From Elusimicrobia bacterium RBG_16_66_12 (lineage in GTDB: Bacteria; Elusimicrobiota; Elusimicrobia; UBA1565; UBA9628): a stretch of DNA of 11,415 nt. Location of the stretch: positions 1 through 11,415 of the forward strand of contig MGUL01000145.1 in the NCBI GenBank assembly GCA_001800005.1. Reading direction: 5' to 3'. Numbering within the stretch: position 1 is the first letter of the stretch; every line of letters starts with the position of its first letter. Made by a program: the position numbers and the translations under genes. The notes under the pieces were generated by a model. The model had not been told where the DNA came from. It searched no databases and saw nothing but the letters and a program-made list of their open reading frames with translations. Below, in pieces: positions 1 through 8,300 of this stretch.

Positions 1-1
1 C

Positions 2-411
2 GGCGCGCTCTACCCGCTGGAGATGTACGCGGCCATGCCCGAGGGGCTGTACCGGTACCTCCCCCAAGGACACCGGGCCCAGGTCGTGTCCGCGATCGAC
101 GTCCGAGGGGCGCTCGCCGCCGCGGCGCTCGGCCAGGAAGCCGTCGCGGGCGCGGCCGCCGTCCTCGTGATCGCCGCGGTGCCCGCTCGGACCGAGGCGA
201 AGTACGGCACAACCGTGCCGAGCGGTACGTGCACCTCGAGGCGGGCCACGCCGCGCAGAACGTGCTCCTCCAGGCGGTCGCCCTCGGGCTCGCGGCCGTG
301 CCCATCGGCGCCTTCTCCGACGAGGACGTCGCTCGCGTCCTCGGCCTCGACCGCGGGGAGATCCCACTGTACCTGATCCCCGTCGGCCATCCCGCGGAGG
401 ACGCCGGCTGA
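2..411 (+). pseudogene. SagB-type nitroreductase-like dehydrogenase, 3' part, frameshifted
   Basis: This is the C-terminal part of a SagB-type, FMN-dependent nitroreductase-fold oxidoreductase, a family that includes azoline dehydrogenases of peptide-modification clusters and many proteins of unknown substrate. The visible part opens with GALYPLEMY and continues with GLYRYLPQGH, both typical of the family's flavin-binding half. After the break come RYVHLEAGHAAQNVLLQA and LGLAAVPIGAF, the usual second half ending in a PLYLIPVGHP-like strand. The reading frame changes between positions 208 and 211: codons read in phase up to KYG (200-208), two bases follow, and NRAERYVH then reads in the next phase from 211. 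Adding one base there restores a continuous family-like protein, so a single base is missing. The 5' end lies outside the window, so the full length cannot be judged. The family call is firm; the substrate is unknown. The break may be real decay or a sequence error. Confidence 0.85.
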
Positions 412-426
412 TCGGTCGCCATGCCA

Positions 427-442
427 CCCGCGAGTCCGCGGG
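427..442 (+). terminator. GC-rich hairpin after the nitroreductase gene
   Basis: CCCGCG (427-432) and CGCGGG (437-442) form a perfect six-base-pair stem with a four-base loop, starting 16 bases past the stop codon at 411. No T-tract follows, which is common for terminators in high-GC genomes. It lies between the end of one gene and a good promoter for the next, so a terminator role is plausible but inferred from position and shape only. Confidence 0.45.
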
Positions 443-454
443 CCTGCGGGGTAG

Positions 455-483
455 ATGACAAGCTTCACAGAAGCAGATATATT
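455..483 (+). promoter_or_regulatory. Sigma70-like promoter for the AbiE-type operon
   Basis: ATGACA at 455-460 matches the -35 consensus at five of six bases, and TATATT at 478-483 matches the -10 consensus at five of six. The spacer is exactly 17 bases. The segment is clearly more AT-rich than its surroundings and follows a terminator-like hairpin. The predicted transcription start is near 490, inside the annotated coding start of the next gene, so a leaderless or nearly leaderless message starting at GTG 494 is possible. Confidence 0.55.
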
Positions 484-1546
484 TACAGTCGTTGTGAATA
501 AGCGCGAACTTGTGAATCTGGAGGGGCCGTTCGAGGCCGAGGCTCTCCGCATCCTACGGGAGATCCCCGGCCTGGCCGTGCTCGCCCAGCCTGGCGGGAC
601 GGATCGCGAGGTTGACGCCATCCTTCGTTTCGCCGGCAACCGCGCCCCGGTGGCCGTCGAGTTCAAGCGGCGTGCCAACCCGGCCACCGCCTGGCAGCTC
701 GTGCACTACGTCCACGAGCGTCCGGACATGCGGGTTCTGCTCATCGCCGGCGAGACCACGGCGGAAGCGCGGAAGATCCTGGAAGACCATGGCATCGCCG
801 TCATCGACGGTCTCGGCAACGCTCATATCGAGCTGCCCGGCCTTCTCTTCCACCTCGAAGGCCAGCGCCGGCCGGAGCAGAAGGCCGGAGACACTCCACC
901 GACACGCCTCAAAGGCAAGGCCGGAGTCGTCGCTCAGGTCCTCCTGCTCCAGCCGGACCGCGCATGGCAGGTCAAGGACCTCGCCAAAGAGGCGCAGGTG
1001 TCGACGGGACTTGCGCATCGCGTCCTCGCCCGGCTGGAGGAAGAAGGGATCGTCGCGGCCGAGGGCACCGGTCCCAAGCGCGTGCGGCGAGTCACCAATC
1101 CCACCGCCCTGCTTGACCTGTGGGCCGAGGAGAACGTCGAGCGACCGAGGCGGACTCTTGCGCATCTTCTAGCTCAGACGCCTCAGCAGCTCATCAAGGA
1201 GTTGGGCACCAACCTAGGTCGGGCCGGCATCGACTACGCCCTCACGGGAGCGGCGGCCGCAAGCCTGGTCGCACCCTTCATCACGGCGGTTCCGGTCGCC
1301 GAGGTGTGGGTGACAGCGACAGCGGCACCTGAGGAGCTGTACGACGGCGCGCAGGCAGATCCCGTGACCGACGGGCAGAACGTCGTCTTCCTGCAGGCGA
1401 AGGACGACACGCCGCTCGCCTTCCGCGAGAAGAAGAAGGGCCTGTGGCTGGCCAATCGCTTCCGTCTCTACGCGGACCTGCGGCGTGATCCTCGCCGCGG
1501 CCGCGAGCAGGCGGAGAATCTACGCCGGGAGGTGATCGGGTTTTGA
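455..1546 (+). CDS. AbiEi-family antitoxin/regulator with N-terminal PD-(D/E)XK-like domain
   Basis: This is a 363-residue protein, longer than simple AbiEi antitoxins. Residues about 20-135 look like a PD-(D/E)XK nuclease fold: REVDAILRF supplies Asp54, and VAVEFKRR supplies Glu69 and Lys71, with Gln81 in a following helix. Residues about 155-215 form a winged helix-turn-helix (WQVKDLAKEAQVSTGLAHRV, then LARLEEEGIV). The C-terminal third has the AbiEi pattern: YALTGAAAASLVAPF, an aromatic/valine strand, and RLYADLRRDPRRGREQAENL near the end. AbiEi proteins repress their own promoter and oppose the cognate AbiEii toxin. The next gene begins inside this gene's stop codon, as expected for a co-translated pair. 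The start is uncertain: ATG 455 has no good ribosome-binding site and lies inside a promoter-like element, and the first 13 codons are unusually AT-rich. GTG 494 is the best alternative and keeps all the domains. Nuclease activity is inferred from the motif only. Confidence 0.85.
   Translation: MTSFTEADIFTVVVNKRELVNLEGPFEAEALRILREIPGLAVLAQPGGTDREVDAILRFAGNRAPVAVEFKRRANPATAWQLVHYVHERPDMRVLLIAGETTAEARKILEDHGIAVIDGLGNAHIELPGLLFHLEGQRRPEQKAGDTPPTRLKGKAGVVAQVLLLQPDRAWQVKDLAKEAQVSTGLAHRVLARLEEEGIVAAEGTGPKRVRRVTNPTALLDLWAEENVERPRRTLAHLLAQTPQQLIKELGTNLGRAGIDYALTGAAAASLVAPFITAVPVAEVWVTATAAPEELYDGAQADPVTDGQNVVFLQAKDDTPLAFREKKKGLWLANRFRLYADLRRDPRRGREQAENLRREVIGF
1528..1535 (+). promoter_or_regulatory. 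Strong ribosome-binding site for the AbiEii-type toxin
   Basis: GGAGGTGA, complementary to the 16S rRNA 3' end, lies inside the last codons of the antitoxin gene, seven bases before TTG 1543. It settles the toxin start at this non-ATG codon and implies its own ribosome loading in addition to coupling through the TTGA overlap. Confidence 0.8.
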
Positions 1547-2412
1547 GCGGCCGGGAGCATCGCACCGATTACGACGAGGAGACGACCGCCCGCTGCGAGC
1601 GTGCCCTTGTCACGCTGCTCGGTGATCTCGGCCCATGGCGCGAGCGCATCTACCTCGTGGGTGGCCTCGCGCCGCGCTATCTGGTGGGGCAGCTCCCCGA
1701 GGGCGTGCCGGCGCATGTTGGGACGACGGATGTCGACCTGGTCATCGGTCTCGCTCTCGGGGACGAGACATCGGAGACGTACGAGACGCTTCAGAAGAAC
1801 CTGGAGAACAGTCACTTCGAGCAGACGGAGCCCAGCTTCCGCTGGACGCGTGTGGTCGACGGCGTCACGGTCTCCGTCGAGTTCCTGTGTGAGACGGACC
1901 AGGTGGAACCCGGCCGCATCTACCGCCCCAAGGCTCAGGGCGAGTTCACGGGACCAAAGCTCGGCGCCTTCAACGTCCGTGGCGCCCACCTGGCACGCGA
2001 GGACTTCATCGAGTACGAGATCGAAGGCGAACGCCTCGACGGCGGCGGCCACTCCCGCGTCAGCGTGCGAGTGGCGAACGTCCTGCCCTACACCGTGCTC
2101 AAGATCTTTGCGTTCCAGGACCGCCATGAGAACAAGGACTCATACGACTTGGTCTTCACGCTGCTCAACTTCAAGGATGGCCCGCGCGCAGCAGGGGCAG
2201 CAGCCAGGAAGAGCGCGGTGGCGGAGCATCCCCAGGTGGTGGAGGCATTGACGCTTCTCGAGGAGCGCTTCAGCGATGTCGGTCAGGACGGGCCGAACGC
2301 ATACGCAGCGTTCCTTGCGCGCCCTGACGATGAGGACGAGAGAGCCCGGCTCCGTCAGCGGGCGGTCGCGACCGTCCGGGAGTTCCTGCGCGGCTTTCAT
2401 GACGCGGGCTAA
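1543..2412 (+). CDS. AbiEii/AbiGii-type nucleotidyltransferase toxin
   Basis: This 289-residue protein belongs to the DNA polymerase beta-like nucleotidyltransferase superfamily, in the AbiEii/AbiGii toxin group. The sequence shows the GG signature (YLVGGLAPRYL, residues 38-48), the metal-binding TTDVDLVIGL (Asp63 and Asp65), a likely third carboxylate at Glu113 in VSVEFL, and the family's later basic/acidic motif LKIFAFQDRHENKDSYDL (Lys187, Arg194, Lys198, Asp199, Asp202). Characterised relatives include the MenT toxins of Mycobacterium tuberculosis, some of which add pyrimidine nucleotides to tRNA 3' ends; AbiEii itself was described as a GTP-binding nucleotidyltransferase. All catalytic residues appear intact, so the toxin should be active. 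It starts at TTG, overlaps the antitoxin stop by four bases and has a strong ribosome-binding site. The pair forms a type IV-like toxin-antitoxin module. Substrate and phage range cannot be read from the sequence. Confidence 0.88.
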   Translation: MSGREHRTDYDEETTARCERALVTLLGDLGPWRERIYLVGGLAPRYLVGQLPEGVPAHVGTTDVDLVIGLALGDETSETYETLQKNLENSHFEQTEPSFRWTRVVDGVTVSVEFLCETDQVEPGRIYRPKAQGEFTGPKLGAFNVRGAHLAREDFIEYEIEGERLDGGGHSRVSVRVANVLPYTVLKIFAFQDRHENKDSYDLVFTLLNFKDGPRAAGAAARKSAVAEHPQVVEALTLLEERFSDVGQDGPNAYAAFLARPDDEDERARLRQRAVATVREFLRGFHDAG

Positions 2413-2423
2413 CACAACCCGGC

Positions 2424-2436
2424 GCGGACGGTCCGC
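2424..2436. terminator. Short palindrome between convergent genes
   Basis: GCGGAC-G-GTCCGC is a perfect 13-base inverted repeat filling most of the 24-base gap between the toxin stop at 2412 and the stop at 2437 of the gene on the opposite strand. It can form a five-base-pair hairpin with a three-base loop in either direction. It has no T-tract, so a bidirectional terminator role is only a suggestion from its position. Confidence 0.3.
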
Positions 2437-2688
2437 CTACGCTGCGTCCGGCGCTCGTTCGGATGATGAGCGGCCGCCGTCGATGACGCACAGTGCCGGA
2501 CGGCCGGTGTCCGCGGCCAGCTCGGTCGCCGGGTCGCGCACCCCCCCTACGCTCGCCAGCGCCCGCCGCAGGCGAGGCAGCGTGTCGCCGATCGCCTGAC
2601 CCTCCTGCTCGGCCAGCAGGACGATGGCGACGGCCAGCTCCAGCTCGGCGGGAGCGTCGTGCAGAGGCGTGAGCGCAACCGCGTGCAT
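2437..2688 (-). CDS. Hypothetical 83-residue protein coupled to SSB
   Basis: I do not recognise this protein. It starts with MHAVALTPLHDAPAELELAV at ATG 2688, whose first base is the last base of the SSB stop codon (TGATG), so the two genes are almost certainly co-translated. An in-frame upstream start at 2757 would overlap the SSB gene heavily and is less likely. The protein is mostly helical in character, with an Ala/Glu/Leu-rich first half (ELELAVAIVLLAEQEGQAIG) and a basic helix (TLPRLRRALASVGG). The C-terminus is polar and probably disordered. There is no signal peptide, clear membrane segment or cysteine cluster. Tight coupling suggests a partner or accessory of the SSB, but function is unknown. 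Confidence 0.6.
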   Translation of the reverse strand: MHAVALTPLHDAPAELELAVAIVLLAEQEGQAIGDTLPRLRRALASVGGVRDPATELAADTGRPALCVIDGGRSSSERAPDAA

Positions 2689-3059
2689 CACGCAGCCCTC
2701 GGCGGAAGGAACTCGACTGCACTGGCGATCACCTCGACGTCCCAAAGGCCGGCCCACGTGCGCCCGCGCAGGCGTCCCTCGACGCGGACGCGGCGGCCCT
2801 TGACGAGGTACTCGGCGGTGACTTCGGCAAGCCGGTTCCAGGTGACCACGTCCTGAAAGAGCACGCCCTCCGTGCCTCGGACTGCCAGGCGCAAGCGCGA
2901 CACGGGGATGCCCGACGCCGTGTACCGGAGCTCGGGATCGGCGACGAGGCGTCCGGTGACCGTCACGCGAGTCGCGGACCCGCTCGGCGTCGCGCTCTTG
3001 CGCTCAACGGCGGGCTCCAGAGTGACCGGAGCGGGTTGGGACGGGGACTTCCTTGCCAT
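2688..3059 (-). CDS. Single-stranded DNA-binding protein, short divergent paralogue
   Basis: This is a 123-residue SSB-family protein with one OB fold at about residues 31-118. Family landmarks are RVTVTGRLVADPELRYTASG, SRLRLAV, FQDVVTWNRLAEVTAEYLVK and GRRVRVEGRLRGRTW. It should bind single-stranded DNA. It differs from housekeeping SSB in three ways: a 30-residue Ala/Pro/Ser-rich N-terminal extension, a very short loop between strands (RGTEG), and no acidic C-terminal tail for binding repair and replication partners, since it ends at EFLPPRAA. That form is typical of secondary SSBs, including those on plasmids and islands. I chose ATG 3059 because GAGAGGTG lies just upstream; the in-frame GTG at 3068 sits inside that ribosome-binding site. 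The 83-residue downstream gene is translationally coupled. A role in recombination or plasmid-like maintenance is inference. Confidence 0.88.
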   Translation of the reverse strand: MARKSPSQPAPVTLEPAVERKSATPSGSATRVTVTGRLVADPELRYTASGIPVSRLRLAVRGTEGVLFQDVVTWNRLAEVTAEYLVKGRRVRVEGRLRGRTWAGLWDVEVIASAVEFLPPRAA

Positions 3060-3065
3060 GGTGGG

Positions 3066-3073
3066 CACCTCTC
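3066..3073 (-). promoter_or_regulatory. Ribosome-binding site deciding the SSB start
   Basis: On the minus strand GAGAGGTG (3073 down to 3066) ends six bases before ATG 3059. It overlaps the alternative GTG codon at 3068, which argues for 3059 as the true start. Confidence 0.65.
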
Positions 3074-3119
3074 GTGTCAGTGGACAGACACCCGGTGCCG
3101 CGCACGCCCAGCTCAGGCA

Positions 3120-3157
3120 GTCAAGGCCGAGCCGACAGGCGATGCTTCAGCCTTGAC
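3120..3157. repeat. Inverted repeat GTCAAGGC / GCCTTGAC upstream of SSB
   Basis: Two perfect eight-base arms (3120-3127 and 3150-3157) are separated by 22 bases, 61 to 98 bases upstream of the SSB start. The arm spacing, about three helical turns centre to centre, would suit a dimeric regulator. On the minus strand an arm contains TTGACT, a possible -35 element, but I see no matching -10. It could be an operator for the SSB pair or part of the 3' region of the large gene upstream. Confidence 0.4.
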
Positions 3158-3193
3158 GGCCGTCAGAGAGCGGGCGTGCGACAGGTCCGGTAG

Positions 3194-3255
3194 GTGTTGT
3201 CCGCGCCAACACGGCGAGGTGACCGTGAAGCCATGTCCCCGCGGGCCACGGTTAC
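3194..3255 (-). terminator. Two hairpins downstream of the large STAND gene
   Basis: After the stop at 3295 the minus strand carries GTAACCGTG (3255-3247) paired with CACGGTCAC (3227-3219), nine bases with one mismatch and a 19-base loop. Next comes GTGTTG (3212-3207) paired with CAACAC (3199-3194), six base pairs with a seven-base loop. Together they could end transcription of the large gene before SSB. There is no T-tract. The rest of the 235-base gap (3060-3294) shows no gene. Confidence 0.35.
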
Positions 3256-3294
3256 GCAACAGACCGCGAGCCATAGGGCGGCGGGTCCTGCAGA

Positions 3295-5375
3295 TCAGGG
3301 CTCAGCGCACAACCCCACATCGCCAGCCACAAAGTCTCGGAGCACCAGGTTTCCCGGTGCGACTCCTAGAAGTCGATCGAAGAGGTCCCCGCGGATGACC
3401 ATGGCTGCCCCGAGCAGCCGCGGCCACGCGAGGTGGTAGTCGCTCGTTTCGTATTCCGTCCGCCATGTGATCAGCGCCAGTGCAGGGCCCACGTCGTCAT
3501 CGAGTTGGAAGAGCGCGCCCGGCTGAAGGCCGAGGGTCGCAATGAGCCAGGGAGTTGGAGTGAGCAGCGGCGTCTGTATGCCAAGGCCCTCGCGCGCGTC
3601 GCCAGCCGCAACAGCATCAGAGTCGCGTCCGACGATCGGCTGACTCTGGGTCGGAGCGATCAGCGACCCTCGCGAGCGGAGGCGCCTTGTCCATGCGCGC
3701 AAGTCGCCAGATGCGACAGGCGGAAGGGTGAGAGCCCGCAGATCGCCGCTGTCGCGCAGCTCGACGGCCCGAAGGCGCTCCGCGACAGAATCAGATTCAC
3801 CGTTCCGATTCGGGGGTGGGCTGGTCCGCCGTTCGACTGTTGCCAGCTGTCGCCAGCCGCCGTAGCGGCCTGCGTTCATGATTGGCGCGGTCTCGGCCGA
3901 CTCAACCGTCAGCGTCCCGAGCAACAGGCCGTCATCGAGGACTGCCGCCTCGACTTGGGTATCGCCGGTGGGCTGCCCCTCGGCGCGAGCACGCAGAGCA
4001 TTCCATAAGGGGTCACCTCTGTGGGGAGGTGGAGCATTCTCGGGGCGAGGCTGTCTCGTGGCCTCCAACGCTACGGGAAGATGTGGGTCGTCAAGCAGCG
4101 CAGTGGCAAGCTGGTCCTCCCAGGCGACCGGGTCAGAGACAGGGAGACCCTGTGCAAGTCGGGCAGCGCGGCCACCCGTCGCGGCTCGCTGCAATGCGTC
4201 TTCGACGGCTTCATCCGGTGCGAGGTACGCGTCAGGCCAGCGCTTCTCGATGCGGTCGGCATACGCATCGAGTTGCGTGTTCATACGTTTCTTGTGGCCC
4301 TCCTCGCCAACAGCCGCTGCAACCCGCATACGTACGGCGTCTTCAAGGCCAGGCAGGAGCGGTTGAGCGCGGGAGAGCCGTACGCCAGCGACCGTGTTTA
4401 CCAGCTCATCCGTTCCCATGATGTCCTCGCCCCCCGGAGAAATGTCCGATGGTAGCCAGAGCCCGGACGACCCCGAGTTGAGCAGCGCGGAATCGGCCTC
4501 GGCGGGGGGCGGCGGGGGAGCCTCGCGGTCACCCAGCAGCCGCCGGGCAAGAGCTCGAACAGTCAGGTGCGGCCTGCCAGCAAGCTCAGCAAGAGCGGCA
4601 GCGCACTCATCAATGACGGGGGCGGCGACGTCGCCCGCACGTTCCAGCATGCGAAGCAGCCACATCAGTGTCGCGGGGTCGGACAGCGCGAGGAGCGCTG
4701 TCTTGAAGGCGGGGCCTGCCTCGACGGGTCGCTCATTTAGGAGCACCTCCGCCGTCACGAGCGATCGCCGCTTCTGCTCGCGGGCCGCGTGCGCGAGCCC
4801 GGCGAGCGATGCGACGGCGAACGCGACGTTGAGATCGCCTGGAAGCTCTCCCCCGTCGTCGGGTTCCGGTGGGGTGTAGGGCACCTCAGGATCGTCTGAG
4901 GGATCAACCCTTGGTGCCCGATCGGCGATCACCGTGGATGCTTCGTTCCACGCACGGAAGGCGACGTCCAGCCCCGACTCAGCTGAGGTGCCGAGGCCGC
5001 CGAGCGCGAAGCCGTAGATGAGCGCTTGAGAGATCCCGTGGGTCCCGTAACGGCCGCGCGAGATGATCTGTTCGGTCTCTTGCGCGATGGTCGTCAAGGT
5101 GAGCACCAAATCGAGGTCTGCGGCACGCCTCAGCGCGGCGATATCGGTTTCTCCTCCGAACGTCAGCCAACCGCCGTGACCTCTGGCTCGGGTCCATGCC
5201 AACGTGTAGGCCACCGTGGCGAGGCGAGGCTGGCCGTTGCGCTCCAAACCCTCGGCCAAGATGCCCAGAAGGCCTGACCTGTCGCCGAAGCCGGCGGCGT
5301 CGGCAACGAATCCCAGAGCGGCAGCGGCGTCGTCTTCCCGTCCCGCCTGGGCGAGCTCGACCCGTGCGGTAGCCG
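3295..5375 (-). CDS. Segment 3: C-terminal sensor region of the STAND protein
   Basis: About 693 residues continue from the second frameshift with ARVELAQAGREDDAAAALGF. The apparent ATG at 5481 is upstream of the junction and belongs to the shadow of the previous segment. The first 250 or so residues extend the helical solenoid (GLLGILAEGLERNGQPRLAT and AADLDLVLTLTTIAQETEQI are TPR-like in feel, but I see no clean repeat period). An acidic/proline-rich stretch (PPEPDDGGELPGD) interrupts them. The last 350 or so residues match no family I know; they end in a strand-rich block, PTPWLIATLGLQPGALFQLD to RGDLFDRLLGVAPGNLVLRD. By analogy with Avs proteins, this end should decide which phage product is sensed. 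Confidence 0.7.
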
Positions 5376-8300
5376 AGGATGTTGGCGAACCGTTCGGTCG
5401 TCCAATCCGGTCCCGCTTCGTCGTAGCGTCGGCTTCGCCATGCACGGATTGCCCGCGCGAGGCCGACGGCTCCGGGCGCAAACAGCGAGCTCGGGTGGAC
5501 CGCCTGATCGGAAGAAACCGGTGACGAACTGGAGCTGCGGCCAGCGGAGTTTGGGCGGGCTTCAGGAGAGGTCGTCGGCATCGGCGCGACGCGTGACACG
5601 CAGGCTCGATCCGCCGCGGAATTCAGCTCTTGGACCAGAGCCGTGTCGCGATCCACGAGCTCCTCGCTATTGGTAACGCTGTACCTAAACGGGCGCTCGT
5701 CGGTGCGGGCCAGCAGCAAGGTCATGAGGCGCGCGGCCACGTCAGCTCCGGTTCCGTCTGACGCATGCGCGAGGGCGGCCAACGCAGCAGGATCAGCCGA
5801 GCCGACGGTGTCTTCAAGAGTGAGGCGGAGCGCAGCGGCCACGATTGGGTCGGCCTTGGGGTGCCATGCTCGCCACAGCTCAGACCGCGCATCGTGCAAC
5901 AGGTGGTTCGGAAGGTTGCACTCGCTGAGCAAGGCCGGCGCAGTGAGTCGTGCGAGGGCTATGGGGTCGGCCACTGCGAGAAGGTCCCACCAGCGTCCCC
6001 ACGCTCCGCGTGTTTCCCGCCGGTCGGTGTGAATCGGGACTCGTTCACACAGCGGCTGCAGCTGTGCGACACACACTCGGCCACGCGCAGGATCAGCGCG
6101 AATGAGTGTCGGAAGGGGGTCCAGCAGTTCGTAGATGGTGATGTCCTTGTGCCACCCGTACGCAGTCAGCAACCGGCACGCGTCGATCCAGAGCCGGTCG
6201 GCTTCGGTGCGGTCCTCCACTGCGAGCGCTAAGCGGGCGCCCCAAAGGCGGTACTCGGCCAAGTCTGCGTAGTACCTGCCGCGTGCGCCATTCTTGATTT
6301 CATTGCGGACGAGCGCCTCCGCAGCCGCGTGCCGGGTAGGTGTCGCCGTTTCGACGGCCAGGCGCAGGAGTCTGTCGGCCGGAATGGGACCACCCAGTTC
6401 TCCCGAGAGCGTCGTTGTGATTGAGCCGCTGACGTCATCCAGGAGGTGGAGCGCCTCCTCCCAAGCCTCGTCGGTCAGTAGGGCCACAGCACGGCGAATC
6501 GTCGCATCGATCACGCCGTGAATCGGGTAGAGGTCGCAGGCTCTGGGGTCACCGGAGAAAGGGTTCAGATCCCCGGTCAACAACTGAAGCGCGACGAGGG
6601 ACATCGGGGTTCGATCGGTCGCGGGCGCAGCCTCCGCGCGGACCAGAGCAACGGTGAAGCGGAGCCAACAGCGGTACCAACCGGGTCCTGCGATGAGGGC
6701 CTCAGCTGAGCCAAGGCCGAGAGGATCTCGGCGTGCCGCCACGACGCAGCCGTCAAGCCACTCGCCGAGACGGCCGGTTTCCCATCTCACCGAGCTGGCC
6801 TGAACCTCGCGGGTGAGATCCAATAGATGCGTCCTCGCCTCGGAAACGGGTTGCGCAGCGAGTTCATCGACCTCGACCCCAAGCGCAATGAGCCGGTGAG
6901 CGTTTCCAGGAGGCAGGCCGTGACCGAAGGCCGCAGTAGCCCAGAGACGCGCGCTTCCATCGGTGTCGGGAAGTGTGCCGGCTGAGATGTCTTCGGCGAG
7001 CGCGAGGCAGAAACCACCTGGATGACTGAGCCTTTTGATAAGGGTGACAACCGCTGGTATGCCGTAGGTTGCGACAATGGCGTCGACTACCCCGGAAGCC
7101 CGCAGGTCAGCTTGGTCGAGCCAGCTCGCAAGGTGATCCCATCGGATCGGCGCTGCGAGTTCGGGCGACGAGTCATCCGCATCGCCATCGTCGTTCATCT
7201 CGTCGACCGGTGTTTCTGCACCGGACTCCTGGACAGCGTCGGAAACCCCGCCGTGAGCGTTCGACGAGAGGCGAAGCCTGCCACGCAACCAAGCGAGTGA
7301 GACCTGTCGATCGGAAGCCTCACCGTAGGACGTGTTGTCGCTCTCAGATTCCCGTCGGTAGGCGGTCATGTACTCTCGCCAGGGCGCGACCGCTCCGAGT
7401 GCATCTGCAGCAGCGCACATCTGAAGCCCTGCGCGAGCAGCCATGACGGGGCGCCCATCATGGAGGAGTCGGTCGGCGACAACGTCCTTCCCAAGAAGGG
7501 CCATGGGCACGTCGACGAAGTCCACCATCGTTGAGTCGAAGCGCTCCTCCTGGTATGTCTCTGCGGCGCGCGCCATTTCGACATACCGGACGATGGCTGG
7601 CCGGTCGTCGACTCGTGCAGCGCACCCGATGGCAGTCGCAAGGTTGTGCGCGACCGCAGACGCGGGGAAGCCAGCGGCGACGGCGCGAACGACGAAGTCG
7701 TGGCCAACGAGGTCAACCACGTGACGATCGTGGTTGGCCTCGGCAAGAACGGTGAGTAGGAAACGGAACGCGCGAACGTCTTCAAACATCCCCTTCGCGT
7801 TGAGCCAATCGGCGATGCGATCGAGCAGGGCGACCCTGGCCGTTGGGTCTTCCTGAAAAGGCCGCCTGAGGAAGCGCGCGAAGGACTCGTGATAGACGCG
7901 CACTCCGCCTTGGACAGCACGCTCCGAGAGGACTGGCCCTAGCACGGTGAGCGCCTCATCAACCCGATGGGCCATGTCAGGGCGGATCTCTCTCAACTCG
8001 GAGCGGGTCACCGGGAAGTCGAGCAAGGCAATCACGTCAGCGACCCAACCACCCTCCGCTCCAAGAGCCGTGTGAAGGCGCTGGTAGTAGTTGTGGAGCG
8101 AACCGTCGAACGGAGGGAGATCACGGACGGTAGCTGATGGACTGGCGATCGTCGCGGGATGTCGAAGGGCCTCCCGGCACAAGTAGGTTGCGTAAAGCGC
8201 ATTCCCGGCGGACCGCTCCGAAAGCGCGTCGAGAAACTCGGCCACGTCGTCGTCCGCCAACAACGGCGAAGCGGCTGTGGTTCCGGAGCTACTTGAGCCG

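Noticed and set aside
554..1165. Long minus-strand open frame opposite the AbiEi gene
   Set aside because: It lies wholly within a recognised gene on the other strand; its protein shows no domain and results from high-GC codon bias.
3036..3398. Plus-strand frames in the SSB/STAND gap
   Set aside because: No ribosome-binding site, no recognisable domain, and heavy overlap with genes on the other strand.
4979..5375. C-terminal tail of the middle STAND frame as real protein
   Set aside because: Its composition turns to Arg-rich low-complexity sequence, the usual shadow signature, exactly where the next frame becomes protein-like.
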